Assembly (NCBI GenBank): GCA_030159075.1 | Contig: BROG01000076.1 | Span: forward strand, 372,001 to 436,000 | Reading direction: 5' to 3' | DNA from: Atrina japonica | Lineage: Eukaryota > Mollusca > Bivalvia > Pterioida > Pinnidae | Length of the DNA: 64,000 bases | Shown here: piece by piece, positions 39,360 to 51,142 of the stretch | Numbering within the stretch: position 1 is the first letter of the stretch | Layout of the letters: the number at the start of each line of letters is the position of its first letter | Made by a program: the position numbers and the translations under genes | The notes under the pieces: generated by a model | The model's database searches: none | Told to the model about the DNA's origin: nothing | Seen by the model: the letters and a program-made list of their open reading frames with translations, nothing else

Positions 39360-40366
39360 GATTTGCAAAATCAATTTTGGAATACTGCATTTTATTTGCT
39401 ATTTTGTCAACATAGCAAAACCTGCAGCTATTCTAATCCAATCTATCAGATTTGTACAACATTAAATGTACATGTAAAATCAACATCACCAGCTTCAGGA
39501 GAATCTAAAAAATACAGCATCATGCAAAAGGTAAGGCAGAAATTTCATTTTACCACAACTTTCTATGCTAAATCAACGTTTAATTTTAAAAATAATTGAC
39601 CAGAATTTTGATCAAGATCTACTTGTATGTATATAGCCTGCTCATTGAAATCTTGTAAACTTTAGCACATTTGTGGTGAAGTCTTTGGATTATCTTTCTA
39701 AATTGATTTAGAATGTGTCATTTTTTTATGAAAACTGCAAGTATTCTTAAGTGTCAGACAAACAAATTTTGCAGCAACATTTCCCTATTGGTTCATATAA
39801 ATGAAGCATCAACTAGATACTTAATCCAAAGAAAAAGCGTTGTTTCTCAAAAATATAGTTTCAAAGGAATTAAAATACATAATACAATATAGCCTACATA
39901 TATATACCATCTGATGAAGATGAATAGACCTCAGTGGCATAGGAAGCAAATCACAAGTGGGGTGGTTCACAAATTTTGTTTATGAAATTTCTGGATTCAA
40001 AGTTGACCAAGTAGGCCTACAATTATGTAGATCATTTCAAAGTTATCATTTTGAACTGGTCAGGCTATTTTGACATTTGGTCTTTCTTTCTGTTTGAGAA
40101 AAATGTCCAACATCTTATGACTGATCTAAAAAAAACTCACAAAATTGTGTTTAATATCGCTGATATCATGCAATAGCCGGTTAGGCCTACTGGTCGATGA
40201 CCAGTATAGATCTAGACCCAATTTTGTTATTTATCTATTTAGCTCTATCTATTGCTGCTATCGAAAGTTTGATTATATCGCAATTTTTTAATGCTGTCCC
40301 TTAGTTATCCCCTCATTAATGATTATAGAGGGCAGGCTATATAAATGACTTGTTTATCAATATATA

Positions 40367-40520
40367 TACATAGGCGTCGGAAGCAAATTGAAAGTGGGGG
40401 GGCTAAACCAACTTAAAACACACACACACGCCAGAAACGTCTGTTTCAATTTTCAACACCTATGACTATATTTACAAAAAAGTGGGGACTAAGCCCCCCC
40501 CCGGTTCCGACGCCTATGTA
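40367..40520. mobile_element. MITE with 16-bp perfect terminal inverted repeats
   Basis: tacataggcgtcggaa (40367-40382) and ttccgacgcctatgta (40505-40520) are exact inverses. Inside, gtgggggggctaa is mirrored by ttagc-type G/C-run sequence (ctaagcccccccccgg). A diverged single end is at about 39936-39975 (gtggcataggaagcaaatca). Non-coding, 154 bp. Confidence 0.85.
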
Positions 40521-40616
40521 TTAATAGGCTATACGGACATAATTTCGGATTCCTGTGATCGAGATCAGCATGTGGTATCTGTACAAATTGGCTTATAATC
40601 GTTTGTCCTATTCGAT

Positions 40617-40744
40617 TTTGATTTGATTTTTTTTCGTTTTGCGCCATACTCAACAATCTTTCAGTCATATGATAGCGTCCAGTTTTTATTGGTGGAGGAG
40701 ATACACCGGTTACCCGGGTAAAGACCACCGACCTTCCGCAAGAA
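40617..40744 (-). mobile_element. 5'-truncated SINE with a 15-bp target-site duplication
   Basis: The body (tttgcgccatactcaacaat, gatagcgtcc, attggtggaggagatacacc, cgggtaaagaccaccgacct) is the reverse complement of the 3' half of the SINE at 57.26 kb. It is flanked by perfect 15-bp repeats tttgtcctattcgat at 40602-40616 and 40745-40759. The tRNA-like head was never copied. Confidence 0.92.
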
Positions 40745-40801
40745 TTTGTCCTATTCGATGTAGAATTCTAACATGGATAAATATTGGCCTAAACTTGTAA
40801 A

Positions 40802-41470
40802 GTGACAGCGGAAACAATACAATGTGTGATGATGATGTCACAATATGTCTTTATCGTCGCAGAAACCATATCAGCAGACGTCTCCTTGTATTGGAAGAAG
40901 CGCACTAGGACTAGGGAGTACCCGGATGAAATCGACAGTGCCCACTTTAAGTTTAACATCATATCTTACACAGAGTTGTCGGTCCTTGCACCCATCTGTG
41001 CAAGTGTCTACGCATCTAAAAGAAATAATAAATTACACGATTGACAAAAAACAAAGAATCTATTGTATTAAAAACCAGTGGAAATTAATTCAAAATTGGA
41101 TTAATTAGTTTAAAAATATCTCTGACAGTGAAGAGAACTTCTTGACCACAGTCACCGAAAATGGTGACAGGCTTACACTGATAGAGGTTCATGTTCGGCG
41201 ACATAGATTTCAGAAATCCCCGGATAGTAGATATAAATCTGATTGATTTGTATATGTCAATTACTGGCGAAATCATAAAATCTTTACTCCTTTTTCACAA
41301 TTTCCCACACTTTCGTATTTATGGTGTAGTGCAAATGTTTCGCAGTTCCAGTTGCGGTTAGTGGCGGATTTTGGATTATAATCAAAATCATGGTGCGAAA
41401 ATTACGCACTCCGGCAACACGGGCCATTGAAGGGATTAAAACTGCCACAAGGATTCTAGACATGTTCATC
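40802..41470. other. Cluster of short ORFs on both strands, not identified
   Basis: This part of intron 2 is less AT-rich than its surroundings. It holds an 80-codon plus-strand ORF (40802-41044) and two minus-strand ORFs of 63 and 61 codons (41085-41276, 41284-41469) in different frames. None shows a domain, signal peptide or splice pattern that I recognise. It could be an old insertion, a retroposed fragment, or chance. Confidence 0.2.
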
Positions 41471-43419
41471 GTACGGAAGGATCAGTATAATTATGCAACT
41501 ATTTACTGTGAAAACAAACAACCATGAACTGGTGTCAAGACCCCCTACTTTGAAATTCAACGAGAGGGAATAACAAATTGCAGCTCAGCGACATTAATGA
41601 CAAAAACAAAGTACAAATAACTGGAAAGGATCGTAATTGTATTCGCTAATTACTCCAATTTCTCTAAACATTTTATTTAACATATCGCTGACTATTCCTA
41701 GGGCAAACATCTATTTGGCTGTCAATTGAGGTGTCAATTAACTGATAACATCAAGCCCCAGTACCCCTTGGTCACTTTTCTCTTACAATTATCTCTCGTT
41801 TTTACAATCATCGACCAGCCTATGTCCAAGTACATATTTGAATCTAAATTGATCCTTATGGTTATATCAGAGCGATTTATAGATACCTCCACATACCTTT
41901 AAAATTTCTGGAACGTGTGATCAAATCAAATTACGAGTTATTGTTTATGCAGGACTCGGCAATATCTGGGGTATACTTAAATTTAACAAAAATCTGGATA
42001 CAACTTTTCTGTTTCTCCGGGGAGAAGGGGTATAGGCCTACATGACTACACTGCAGTAGAGGTGTGGATCATTGTGGGTGTGTGTACCTTAAACAACTTG
42101 CGTGCGAGACATGCCTCACCTGCTATCACCATGTAAGGGAATAAGTTAAAATATTTTTTTCCCTGCATGTACTTTTCCCGAGGTCATTGATCAAACCACG
42201 GGAACTTCCGAAGGCCTTGTTCCGACTCACACTTGAACTCCAAAAACCTACTAAATCCTTCTATAGTACGTACATCAATATATAATTTAAAATTTCCAAT
42301 TACCCGTGTGATCTCACCCCCCCCTCTAACTCTCTCGCTCGCTCTCTCTCTGCTCCCTCTAATACATTTGTTAAGAACGGATCTTTAACAAATTACGAAC
42401 GCAGTCAGATAAATAACGTGCGTAAGATCTCATGCGAAGATAGCGTTTGAGGATGAATGGCAACTAACATTGTATTACGGATTGGTCGTCGACCCTTCTA
42501 CTGTTGAATTTTAAAAAATAATGGTAATATTAACAAACCGTATTAATATATGTCCGTTTAGCTAAGTCACTATATCGAATCAACACGCATTTAGCCTATC
42601 TGCCTGAATTAATGCTGTTGTTAGTATTTTATGCTTTTTGATATCATTTACATCCATCGTGATCTACGATTTACAATTAGTCTCTTAATTATCCTGATAA
42701 ACGAGAGAGAGACCAAAAAAACTACAAAACAACGGTGCAATAATCCGCGATTTACATTGTGGTTTCATTTTAATGTCATTTGACACAATTTCTACCTTGT
42801 CTAATTGTGTATTACACCTGTATACTGGTGATCACTTCTGGGAAATTTGGAAGAGCTTGCGGTTTAATACTTGCAGCGTCAAATTTATACCTTGTAAAGA
42901 TATGTAAGTAAGTGCGGAGCACCAGTATTGTCAGTGCATCAATGTTCTATATAAAATGCATTAGCTTTAAATCTAATACAAGTCGGACGAAGAGGTCATT
43001 TATTCTTTTCTTTTAAATTAATCAATTTATAGAAAACGAATTATTAGAATTAAATGATTATTTGTTAGAACTTTATTTTTACTATTTAAACTATTTAGTT
43101 TCCGATTCATACCTTGATGTTTACTACAACGTTGACATTACACCTCTTTCATGCACCGTTCGTCATTTTCAATACATGTATATTCGAAAGTCAAAGTTAT
43201 CATATGTTATACATACTCAAAACTCGTTATCCCTAGGGAATCACGGAAGTCTTGAAAACCAAGAAAATTTTTCCAAGGAATTACATAATCGCACCTCAAT
43301 AAAGAGATATCCACTTTTGGTTGGTTCTTTAGGAGTTTTCCGGCTGCGGTATTCAGACAGATGCATGCAGGTGTATTTGGTTTTGCTACCGCCAACTATA
43401 AATGCTATATAGTTAAGTC

Positions 43420-43976
43420 TAGTATGTGGCGTAAACTAGAGCTAAATCTAATATTTGGCGTCAACTATAGCTAGATATAGTATCTGGCGTAAACTACAGC
43501 TAGATCTTATATCTGGTGTAAACTATAGCTATATCGAGTATCTGAAGTAAACTATAGCTAGATCTTGTACCTCGGTATAAACAACAGATAGATCTTATAT
43601 CTGGTGTAAACTATAGCTATATCGAGTATCTGAAGTAAACTATAGCTAGATCTTGTACCTCGCTATAAACAACAGATAGATCTTGTATCTGGTGCATTAC
43701 AAATGTAAACTATAGTTTCTTTTTTTTTTTATATTTTATTTTTATCAATTCCTCAATATAAATTATTTCTATAATCTGAAGTTCTCTCTTATTTATATTA
43801 TTTTTTTTCTTAAACTATAGCTAGATCTTGTACCTCGCTATAAACAACAGATAGATCTTGTGTCTTGGGTAAACTAAAGCTAGATCATGTATCAGGAGTA
43901 AACTAAAGCTAGATCTAGTATCTGGCGTAAACTATAGGTAGATCTTGTATTTAGTGTAAACTACAGCTAGACCAAG
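43420..43976. repeat. 29-bp minisatellite with an 88-bp higher-order repeat
   Basis: The unit contains gtaaactatagctagatct followed by tgtatctggc. A three-unit block of 88 bp recurs with the same variants in the same order: gatcttatatctgg at 43503 and 43591, and gatcttgtatctgg at 43679. A T-rich segment (about 43715-43808) interrupts the array, which resumes to about 43976. Around fifteen units in all. Confidence 0.9.
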
Positions 43977-46900
43977 CCCCTTGCATTTACAGAAGTGTCC
44001 CACTGGATACGGACCAATACATCCCAATGATAATAATCTGGATTACGTTTTGTTCGGATACTGGCTTCGATCTGGGGAAAGCGTTTGTACTTCCCAAGAA
44101 TTTTCGCAAAGCATACTTCGTATTACTAACCGTTTTTATGGCAAGTCCAAGTTTACCTCAGGTTAACCTTACACAGTAACCCACGAGCAATAAATAATTG
44201 GGGCAACCCGTGATATATCATGTTTTATATCCTTCGTTAGTACACAACGGTCAAATCTAAATCTAGAATAGATTCAATCGGTGCGCCCCTAAAATTGGAA
44301 AAAAACTTTCAATATAAAGGTGATAATAGATATATGCGTGTGGTATTTAGTTTATCAATATGTATAGGTGTTGCATCTTTCGATTTCCGAACAGAGGCAG
44401 TAAAGGGGACAGTGCCCCTTCGTATTTCTTTATTTATTGATTAAAACATAATGTTATAATTTACCATTTCGTTTAATTGATTGATTAATATCTAATATCT
44501 ACTACATTCTGATGAGTGGTAAATAAAACTTGAATTCATCCTTATTCCAATGATAACATGCTTTATGACAGTAATCCATTTCCCACAGAATTGGTACCCT
44601 TCTACCTAAAAGCGCTTTCTTACTGATGCTTCTGAATTCTGACTAAATATCTTAGTTAAATTAAGAAAACACTAGAACTGCATTTTGTATTTAGCCGAAA
44701 TCTAGCTTTCAAATTCTTTTCATTACGAAATACAGTTCTATAAGATTTACCCTGGTTGACCTTCGGGTAAACCACAAACCCGACAATTTTGACACAGAAC
44801 CTCAAGGTCTACATTGTGGTATTTCAGTTGTGATCGTGGGCATGCAAGTGACATTCTTAGCCAAAACAATAACTTACACCAAACCCACGTGATTTAATAC
44901 ACGTGTTTGTAGTGGTCCCGATTTATCTATTGTTCTTTGAACAAAATACAAATACAAAGAAGGACCAAATTGCATCACCCCTGTTTTAATTCCATATACA
45001 ATACATTCTACTAACGGCGTTCAGGTTTAACAAGATCAACATCAAAGCCAATAAGCCACTTGTGCATACACGTGCCATAAGATGAGGCAAGTGGGAACTA
45101 CGGAATGCCAGATTTCAGCCAAGCGTGACAAAGAAGCGGAAAGAACGTATTGTCCCCTTCGACACCAACTGATCATTAACGGAATCAACAGGTAGTCAAC
45201 ATAACGTAACTGACTATCTTAGCTAATCTGACGTCAGTCTTAGTAATTTATGGATTTTTACAGGAATCTCGCTATTGACACCTATAGCGAATACTTAAAT
45301 ATCAAGATGTATGTATGGGCCGAAATTCTGTACCGATTTGAAGTTTCTTTTCAAATTTACCAAAATAAAACGGTGACTTAAATCAGGACAGAATTTCGGA
45401 CACATTATGATGCAACATAATCATAGACCAGAGAGTCAATTTGCGTCTGTAGGGGAAGCAGGGCCATTAATGCCAGTATACTTGTAGCCTACTGGTACAG
45501 CTGTTCAATGGACATATAACGTTTTACATCGTCATTTCCCTTTAACTTGTCTGTTAGTATACGTTCGTTCTTGGGCATAATCCTGTGATATTTTAACTGT
45601 GTTCATTGTAGTCCGTGTGTATACTAGCATTTAAAGCTACTATATTGTTCTTTTAATCTTAGAATAGGGAATGGATATTAGCCGAAGAAAGACCATGTCC
45701 AGTGTATCGATATGTTCTTATATGATTCTAACATTTCCTGCTATGGACTGTCACATGTAGATATTTTTGAAGTTGACAGTTATACAAAAACTAGAATGTC
45801 ACAATAACATTGTGACCTACAACATGACTCAATGCTGTATCTCTACCATTTAATGCCAGTTCATACCATAAAACGGTTTGCGACAAGTGTTAGGAACAAA
45901 TCCAGATGCAACTTAAAAAAAACAAAAGTTTGTGTCATTTTACAAATGTTTGACATTATAGGTTAGGATCACACAATGCCGAATACGTTTTTAATATATT
46001 GGCTGTGTGGTCTGGACAAGCATTAACCAGTCAGTCTAGACGGTCAACAACGAGACCACTGAAGCGAACAGCAACCAAGCGTAACAAGTGCGTGTAATAC
46101 CACTGCACATTGCATCTGTTTACCATCATTACCGCCTCATGAGCAGACGACATTATATATGTTATAGTTGGCAGTGATTACACCAAGTTGGATACAGATT
46201 TACGCTAACGTAATGGATTTAAATTGTATATGACCAGGGATACATATCGTTGATATAACATTTGCTTTTTACAATGTGTGCGTTTACTACATATTCATAG
46301 AGCAATCCAATTCAATTGTTTGTCCTCACAATACCTATTAATATGATAGGTATTCTTATCGTAAATATACCATATTTACAATTGCTGTAATCTGGATAAT
46401 GACGAAAATTGTTTCTATGCTATGCCTTTTCAAGTATCCTAACCAACTCGACAATACAACCACATAAATTATATCGCATTTATCTCATTCGTTTGAAGTT
46501 TGGGTAGTTTATTGGTATTTTGATAATTCTCGTCCACGACCTGCACATACCCAATAAGTTTATAAGTCTGTACGAAGAGCCCCTCATTACTAGTTCTCGA
46601 CAGAATATAGCTAACAACGAAATTAACAAAAAACTCATCTAAACCATGTGAGCAGTCAATGTGTTTTACGACCCGATCAAAGAAGCAGAGAAAAATTGAA
46701 AAGAAAAATCACGGAAATTAAAAAGGGAAAATCAAGCGATAATTAATAAAACTATTAAACGCCCACGAAATTGGGTTATGTAATTAAATGTATTCTCTAC
46801 AGTACTAGCAGATAACTTGATGAACTGTTTACAAATATACATTTTGCGCCCCAGTTCTAAAACCATAAATTACCTACACATCTAAACCCCCGTATATTCT

Positions 46901-47482
46901 CTATATCTGCTGAGGAAGCAAAGTCTACGCTTCAGACAACGCTCGATGGGTTATATCTTATAGCAACAGAGAATCATAGTCGGCGTTCATCATTCGTCGG
47001 GTCAATGTGGTGCTTTTTGTTTTCTAACACAAATCCAGCAGCAACAGCGGCGGCCCCATCAATAACACCATACATATCAAACATTGAGATACTTCCTCCA
47101 ATAATTAACGTGACAATAAATAAGCACCAACCTTTTTATATATCAAAACTTAATGGAGTATCAATTATTTTACACTTTTTACCCCCTCTTTAATATCGTA
47201 CAGGACAACTTCATCATAAAACATGCAGGTTGCTGCATTTTGCTTTGCAATCTGATGCCGTGGCTTGCATCATCTTCTAATTATAAACTCATCTAGAATG
47301 AAACATGATGTCTATATAATTCCCTTGCTATACCCTCATCCCCCTCTCTGTTACAGGTAGGGTACATACTACATAGTGCATAGAACAGCACATTCATTCC
47401 TTCTTCTATACCTCCAGTTACACACAAACTTAATAACACTTTGAATGGTTAATGTGCAATTGAAATGACGTCATAAACTTAC

Positions 47483-47820
47483 CATTCCGTCACATAAATT
47501 AAAAACAGCTCTTGATGAACTTTCATTGTTAATCCATCCAGTATAAAAACACTGATGTAATCCAATGTCTTTGTGACTATTGTTTAACCACGTATAGTTT
47601 CCAGACAAATGCTGTATAACAAATGTCGGGGATATAAAACCCTTAGAAGACGTAAGGTCCAACTGGAATCGTTTCCCAAATGCATGCAGCAAATAGGAAA
47701 CATTTCTATCAAAATTTTCTACATATTTTGTACTCCTTCGAGAAATAAAATGTTTTGATATAATATTCCCATCTCTGTCAACTCGCGACGGATAGATCAA
47801 CTCTCGTGTGTTCTTCGATT
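47483..47820 (-). CDS. ADAMTS-like metalloprotease, exon 2 (reprolysin-type propeptide)
   Basis: This exon has 338 bases: two bases of a split codon and 112 full codons. The acceptor is TTTTATTGCAG (AG at 47822-47821) and the donor is GTAAGT (47482-47477). The protein shows the M12B propeptide pattern: RELIYPSRVDRDG near the start, HAFGKRFQLDL (the conserved AFG.xF.L.L block), then QCFYTGWINNES and a closing CDGM. The two Cys bracket the usual C-Y-x-G ... S-x-A-x-x-x-x-C-x-G motif. Possible N-glycosylation sites are NVS, NYT, NNS and NES. In this family the propeptide keeps the zymogen inactive and assists folding in the secretory pathway. ADAM proteins share this domain; exon 4 favours ADAMTS. 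Confidence 0.93.
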
Positions 47821-47844
47821 CTGCAATAAAATAATAATAACAGA

Positions 47845-47875
<31 letters not shown>

Positions 47876-48033
47876 AATAATGATAATAATGATAATAATA
47901 AAAATTAAAATAATAATAATAATAATAAAAACAACAACAACAACACTACAATAACATGTTTCATACCACAGAAAAGTATTATAAAACTTTTTACTGAAAA
48001 CATATTAAAAGTTAATGGTTTAAAGTTACTTAC
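47821..48033 (-). other. Intron 1 of the ADAMTS-like gene, with trinucleotide microsatellite
   Basis: A short intron of 213 bp with GTAAGT donor and TTGCAG acceptor. From about 47826 to 47945 it is filled on the plus strand by AAT/AAC-type trinucleotide repeats, interrupted by a few other triplets. On the coding strand these read as TTATTATT, which extends a T-rich tract before the acceptor. Confidence 0.85.
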
Positions 48034-48127
48034 CGGTGTCGGAGTTTAAAAACTGACCAGGTGAACAATAGATTAATAAAGGTACGATTAATAGACAATG
48101 TATTGTAAACAAGCGTTTGAACGCCAT
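48034..48127 (-). CDS. ADAMTS-like metalloprotease, exon 1 (start codon and signal peptide)
   Basis: The ATG at 48127 is in a strong start context (A at -3, G at +4). It opens 31 codons plus one base. The peptide starts MAFKRLFTIHC and continues with a hydrophobic core (LLIVPLLIY) followed by CSPGQF, a typical secretory signal peptide. The exon ends with G at 48034, directly before a GTAAGT donor (48033-48028). The leftover G joins the AA that opens exon 2 to make a Glu codon, so the phases match. It is the most upstream exon found. The transcription start was not located and a further non-coding 5' exon is possible. The protein would be secreted; identity comes from the exons that follow. 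Confidence 0.85.
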
Positions 48128-48135
48128 CGTATCAT
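48088..48135 (-). promoter_or_regulatory. Possible overlapping upstream ORF at the ADAMTS start
   Basis: An ATG at 48135 lies eight bases before the main start and in another frame. It has A at -3 and reads 15 codons to a TAA at 48090-48088, overlapping the true start. If transcription begins further upstream, this could lower initiation at the main ATG or force leaky scanning. No transcript start is visible, so it may not be transcribed. Confidence 0.35.
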
Positions 48136-48910
48136 GGTTCGTACGTTATCCCTCCATCTACACTCAAATTGTATTACACACGACACAAACGTAGTCCTAC
48201 TACACACAAACTGTTATACATTGCCATTTTGCTTCAATACTATACTTGAGAAACCAAGCCACGCCTCTCCCGATACTAAACACCAATCAAACTTGAATGC
48301 TTACTCCGTCGCGTTACATAAACCGATTGTAATACACGACCCCTACTATCGTAAACTTGCGTATTGCCTATACTATTTATCTACATATATCATTACTTTC
48401 GTCAGCAAAACAAACTGATCATTTAGTTAGATCTCTAGCTATAGTAAACTTACACGAAACTTGTATGCTACAAGTTGTGTTTTCGCCGAAAAACATTTTA
48501 AACTTTTATATATTTCTAGATCTGAAAATTATAGACAGCTTTTGACAATATTGCTAAATCCTATATTCATTGTCATCAATATCACCGTAAATGTTAAATT
48601 ACAACATGTATAAAAGGAAGGCTTTGTTTTCTTGTATCTATTTCGTAAAACCTTTCTGATAGCTCTATCTATCGAGAACGTGTTACAGATAGTAGTTATT
48701 GTATATGACAAGGGAGGCAACCTATACATAAATTTCATAATGCCGTGATTCCATTCATCACGTAAACATTTTCACACACATTACAGCGAATGCATATACC
48801 AGCTTTTGTGCTTTCGTATATTGTACATTCATTAAGAAGGAAATCATACCAAACAAGTTTTATTTCTCGACGTTTATATTGTTGAAAATGATAGCCTCAA
48901 AATCTTATTT
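48128..48910. other. Immediate upstream region of the ADAMTS-like gene
   Basis: About 780 bp between the start codon and the first retroelement relic. The promoter probably lies here, but no TATA box, initiator or CpG-rich block stands out enough to annotate. ORFs of 60-106 codons on the plus strand (48098-48418, 48357-48545) overlap exon 1 in antisense or are featureless. Confidence 0.4.
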
Positions 48911-48914
48911 TAAG

Positions 48915-50745
48915 GGGCCCTAAATACCGGGAAAACCGTTCCTTTAATCGGCGTCAAAATTTCAGTTTAGTTATGAATTCTGTAGAAGATTATGCCAGAT
49001 TTTGGGCCATACATGAAAACGTAGAACCAGACAATTTGTCTGAATAGCTAAAAGCCATACGATGGTTGATAAAATCTCGTATTCGAAAACTTAAAGGGAC
49101 TATGAAAACACGTTATCCCTATGTATTTAGTGATCCAGAAGTAGTAACAGAACTGGATAGATTACATGACTAGTCCAATATGTAATTTAAAAAAAAAAAA
49201 ATTCAATACTGCATAGGACAGTACTGGTACCAGCAGACAAAGCCTCAGATAATATAGTCATTACTATAATTGTTTATTAGAAAAACTTGGATTTAATACG
49301 AATTCTGGAAATCCTACATACACACGTACCTCACTTTCAAAGGACGAGATCCTTCAAAATCACGTGTCCGTATTACGCTCATTTGATATACCTACAACGG
49401 ATACGAATTTGAGCTACCATATTTATATTGGATACCTAAACTTCATAAAACCCCATATAAGCAAAGATATATAGCAGGATCCAGCAAATGTTCTACCAAA
49501 CCCCTTTATCTTTATTTCTTACCAAGATATTGATAGCCGCTAAGGAGAAACTTTAACAATACTGTACAGTTGCTTATTCCAGAAGCGGTGTAAATCAGAT
49601 GTGGATACTAAATAATTGTAAACAACTTTTAGAAAATTTGAAGGCACACACTTTTTCTCGAATTCACAGTATCAAAACATATGACTTCTCTACTCTTTAC
49701 ACAACTATTCCACATACAAAATTAAAAGAACGACGTTTTGGCATCTTAGACAACGGTTTTTTCCACTAAAGGTGGTACCCGGAAATTTAAATAGCTAGTG
49801 ATTGGCTAGATAGTTATTTTGTCCAACACCACTCTGATTCTACACATAAATACACTGAAGTTGATATAAAAAACATGCACATGCTGTAATTTCTAATAGA
49901 CAATATATTTGTAATGTTCGGAGACGTGGTCGTTCAACAAACTGTCGGCATTCCTATGGGAACCAATTGTGCCCCTTTATTGGCCGACCTGTTCCTCTAT
50001 TCATACGAAGCAGACTTCATTCTAAATTGCTGAATCAAAAGAAGAAAAAGTTAGCGGTGTCCTTTAATTTGACATTTAGAATTACAATTTTCATACATAT
50101 GTCAATGCGATATATCCCAGCGAACTAGAAACTAAAGATACAACAGAATTAAGCACACACGCTTCATACTTAGACATTTTCCTTAATATAGACACAGACG
50201 GGAAATTAGCAACTAAGCTATATGACAAACGATTTTGGCTTTCCCATCGTAAATTTCCCACATTTAAGTAGTAATATCCCTCAGTGAGTTTATATTTCAC
50301 AAATGATCCGATATGCCAGGGCGTGTACAACATATGAAGATTTCATATACAGAGGTAAACTACTCACTGACAAATCATTGACACAGGGATATCGAAAACC
50401 ACGTTTAATGTCAACATTCTGCAAATTTTACGTTGGTTTAATAGATTTGTTTGGGATTACTCTGTTTTGCAAAGTGAAATGTTGAGTTGCCTTTTCGTTG
50501 GCGGTTGTTGAGACGTCTGTGCCGGTTGTGTCGAGGATTCACTCCTCACGTATTACATTTAGATTTGACTGTTTACTCACAGCGGATGTGACCGGTCGAC
50601 AGGGGATGCTTACTCCTCCATGGCACCTGATCCCACCTCTTGGTTTCCAGAGGTCCGTGTTTGTTCATTTTTACCGATTTTGTATCTATGTCCTGGACAT
50701 TATATTGATTGATACTTTGTTATGTGAGATTTTTATATTCTAAGA
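48915..50745 (+). mobile_element. Decayed reverse-transcriptase element, copy A
   Basis: Conceptual translation in shifting frames recovers an ordered polyprotein: VEDYARFWAIHENVEPDN near 48980, then KTRYPYVFSDPEVVTEL, VPADKAS, RT motif A IKTYDFSTLYTTIPH (about 49671-49715), motif B VGIPMGTNCAPLLADLFLYS (about 49944-50003), then MIRYARACTTYEDFIYRGKL near 50303-50360 and a 3' tail to about 50745. Several stops and frameshifts break it. Compared with copy D, about 28 bases are missing around 50082, removing the catalytic YIDD box. It is a dead copy. The family looks Penelope-like or related; I could not confirm a GIY-YIG domain. Confidence 0.8.
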
Positions 50746-50800
50746 AAAATCAGAATAATCTTTTGATTTACGCTGTGTGTTAATTAATTATTGAAAACTT

Positions 50801-51142
50801 TTAATGGGGCATTAGCCGTGTTTACCATAAAATCTCGATTTTCAGTCTGCTTTTACTTTTTGTACAATAACAAATACAAGCTATACACGGGTATATAAAT
50901 ATTTCTATATATTTTGTGAAAATAAGGTCAGGTACAGTGTGGTATTCATATAAAAAAAGTAAGGCTGAGTAAATTGATTGCAATTGAAAAAGTGCCAAAA
51001 CTGCGTTCTCAAGCAAGTTTCACAAAATATATAGGAATTAGAGAATTGCTATACCTGTGTATATATCTTTTTTGTTATTGTATATCAATCGTAAGTAGTA
51101 AAAAGGGGGAATTGGAGAACAAACACAGCTAATGCTCCTTAG
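50801..51142. mobile_element. MITE, about 340 bp, 'ggggcattagc' ends
   Basis: Left end ttaatggggcattagccgtg-ttt (50801-50823) and right end aaacacagctaatgctcctt-ag (51121-51142) are inverted repeats with few mismatches. Shorter relatives are at 39266-39359 and about 57640-57696. It lies just downstream of RT copy A. Confidence 0.75.

Larger units (their letters stand above)
37289..47482 (-). other. Intron 2 of the ADAMTS-like gene (about 10.2 kb)
   Basis: It runs from the GTAAGT donor after exon 2 to the TTTCAG acceptor before exon 3. Identified contents, listed separately, are an AT/GTAT microsatellite, inverted-repeat elements at 39.3 and 40.4 kb, a truncated SINE at 40.6 kb and a minisatellite at 43.4-44.0 kb. 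The stretches 37.3-38.9, 41.5-43.4 and 44.0-47.4 kb show no gene or repeat that I recognise. Phase 0 at both ends and the continuous family motif across the junction argue against a missing exon. Confidence 0.8.
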
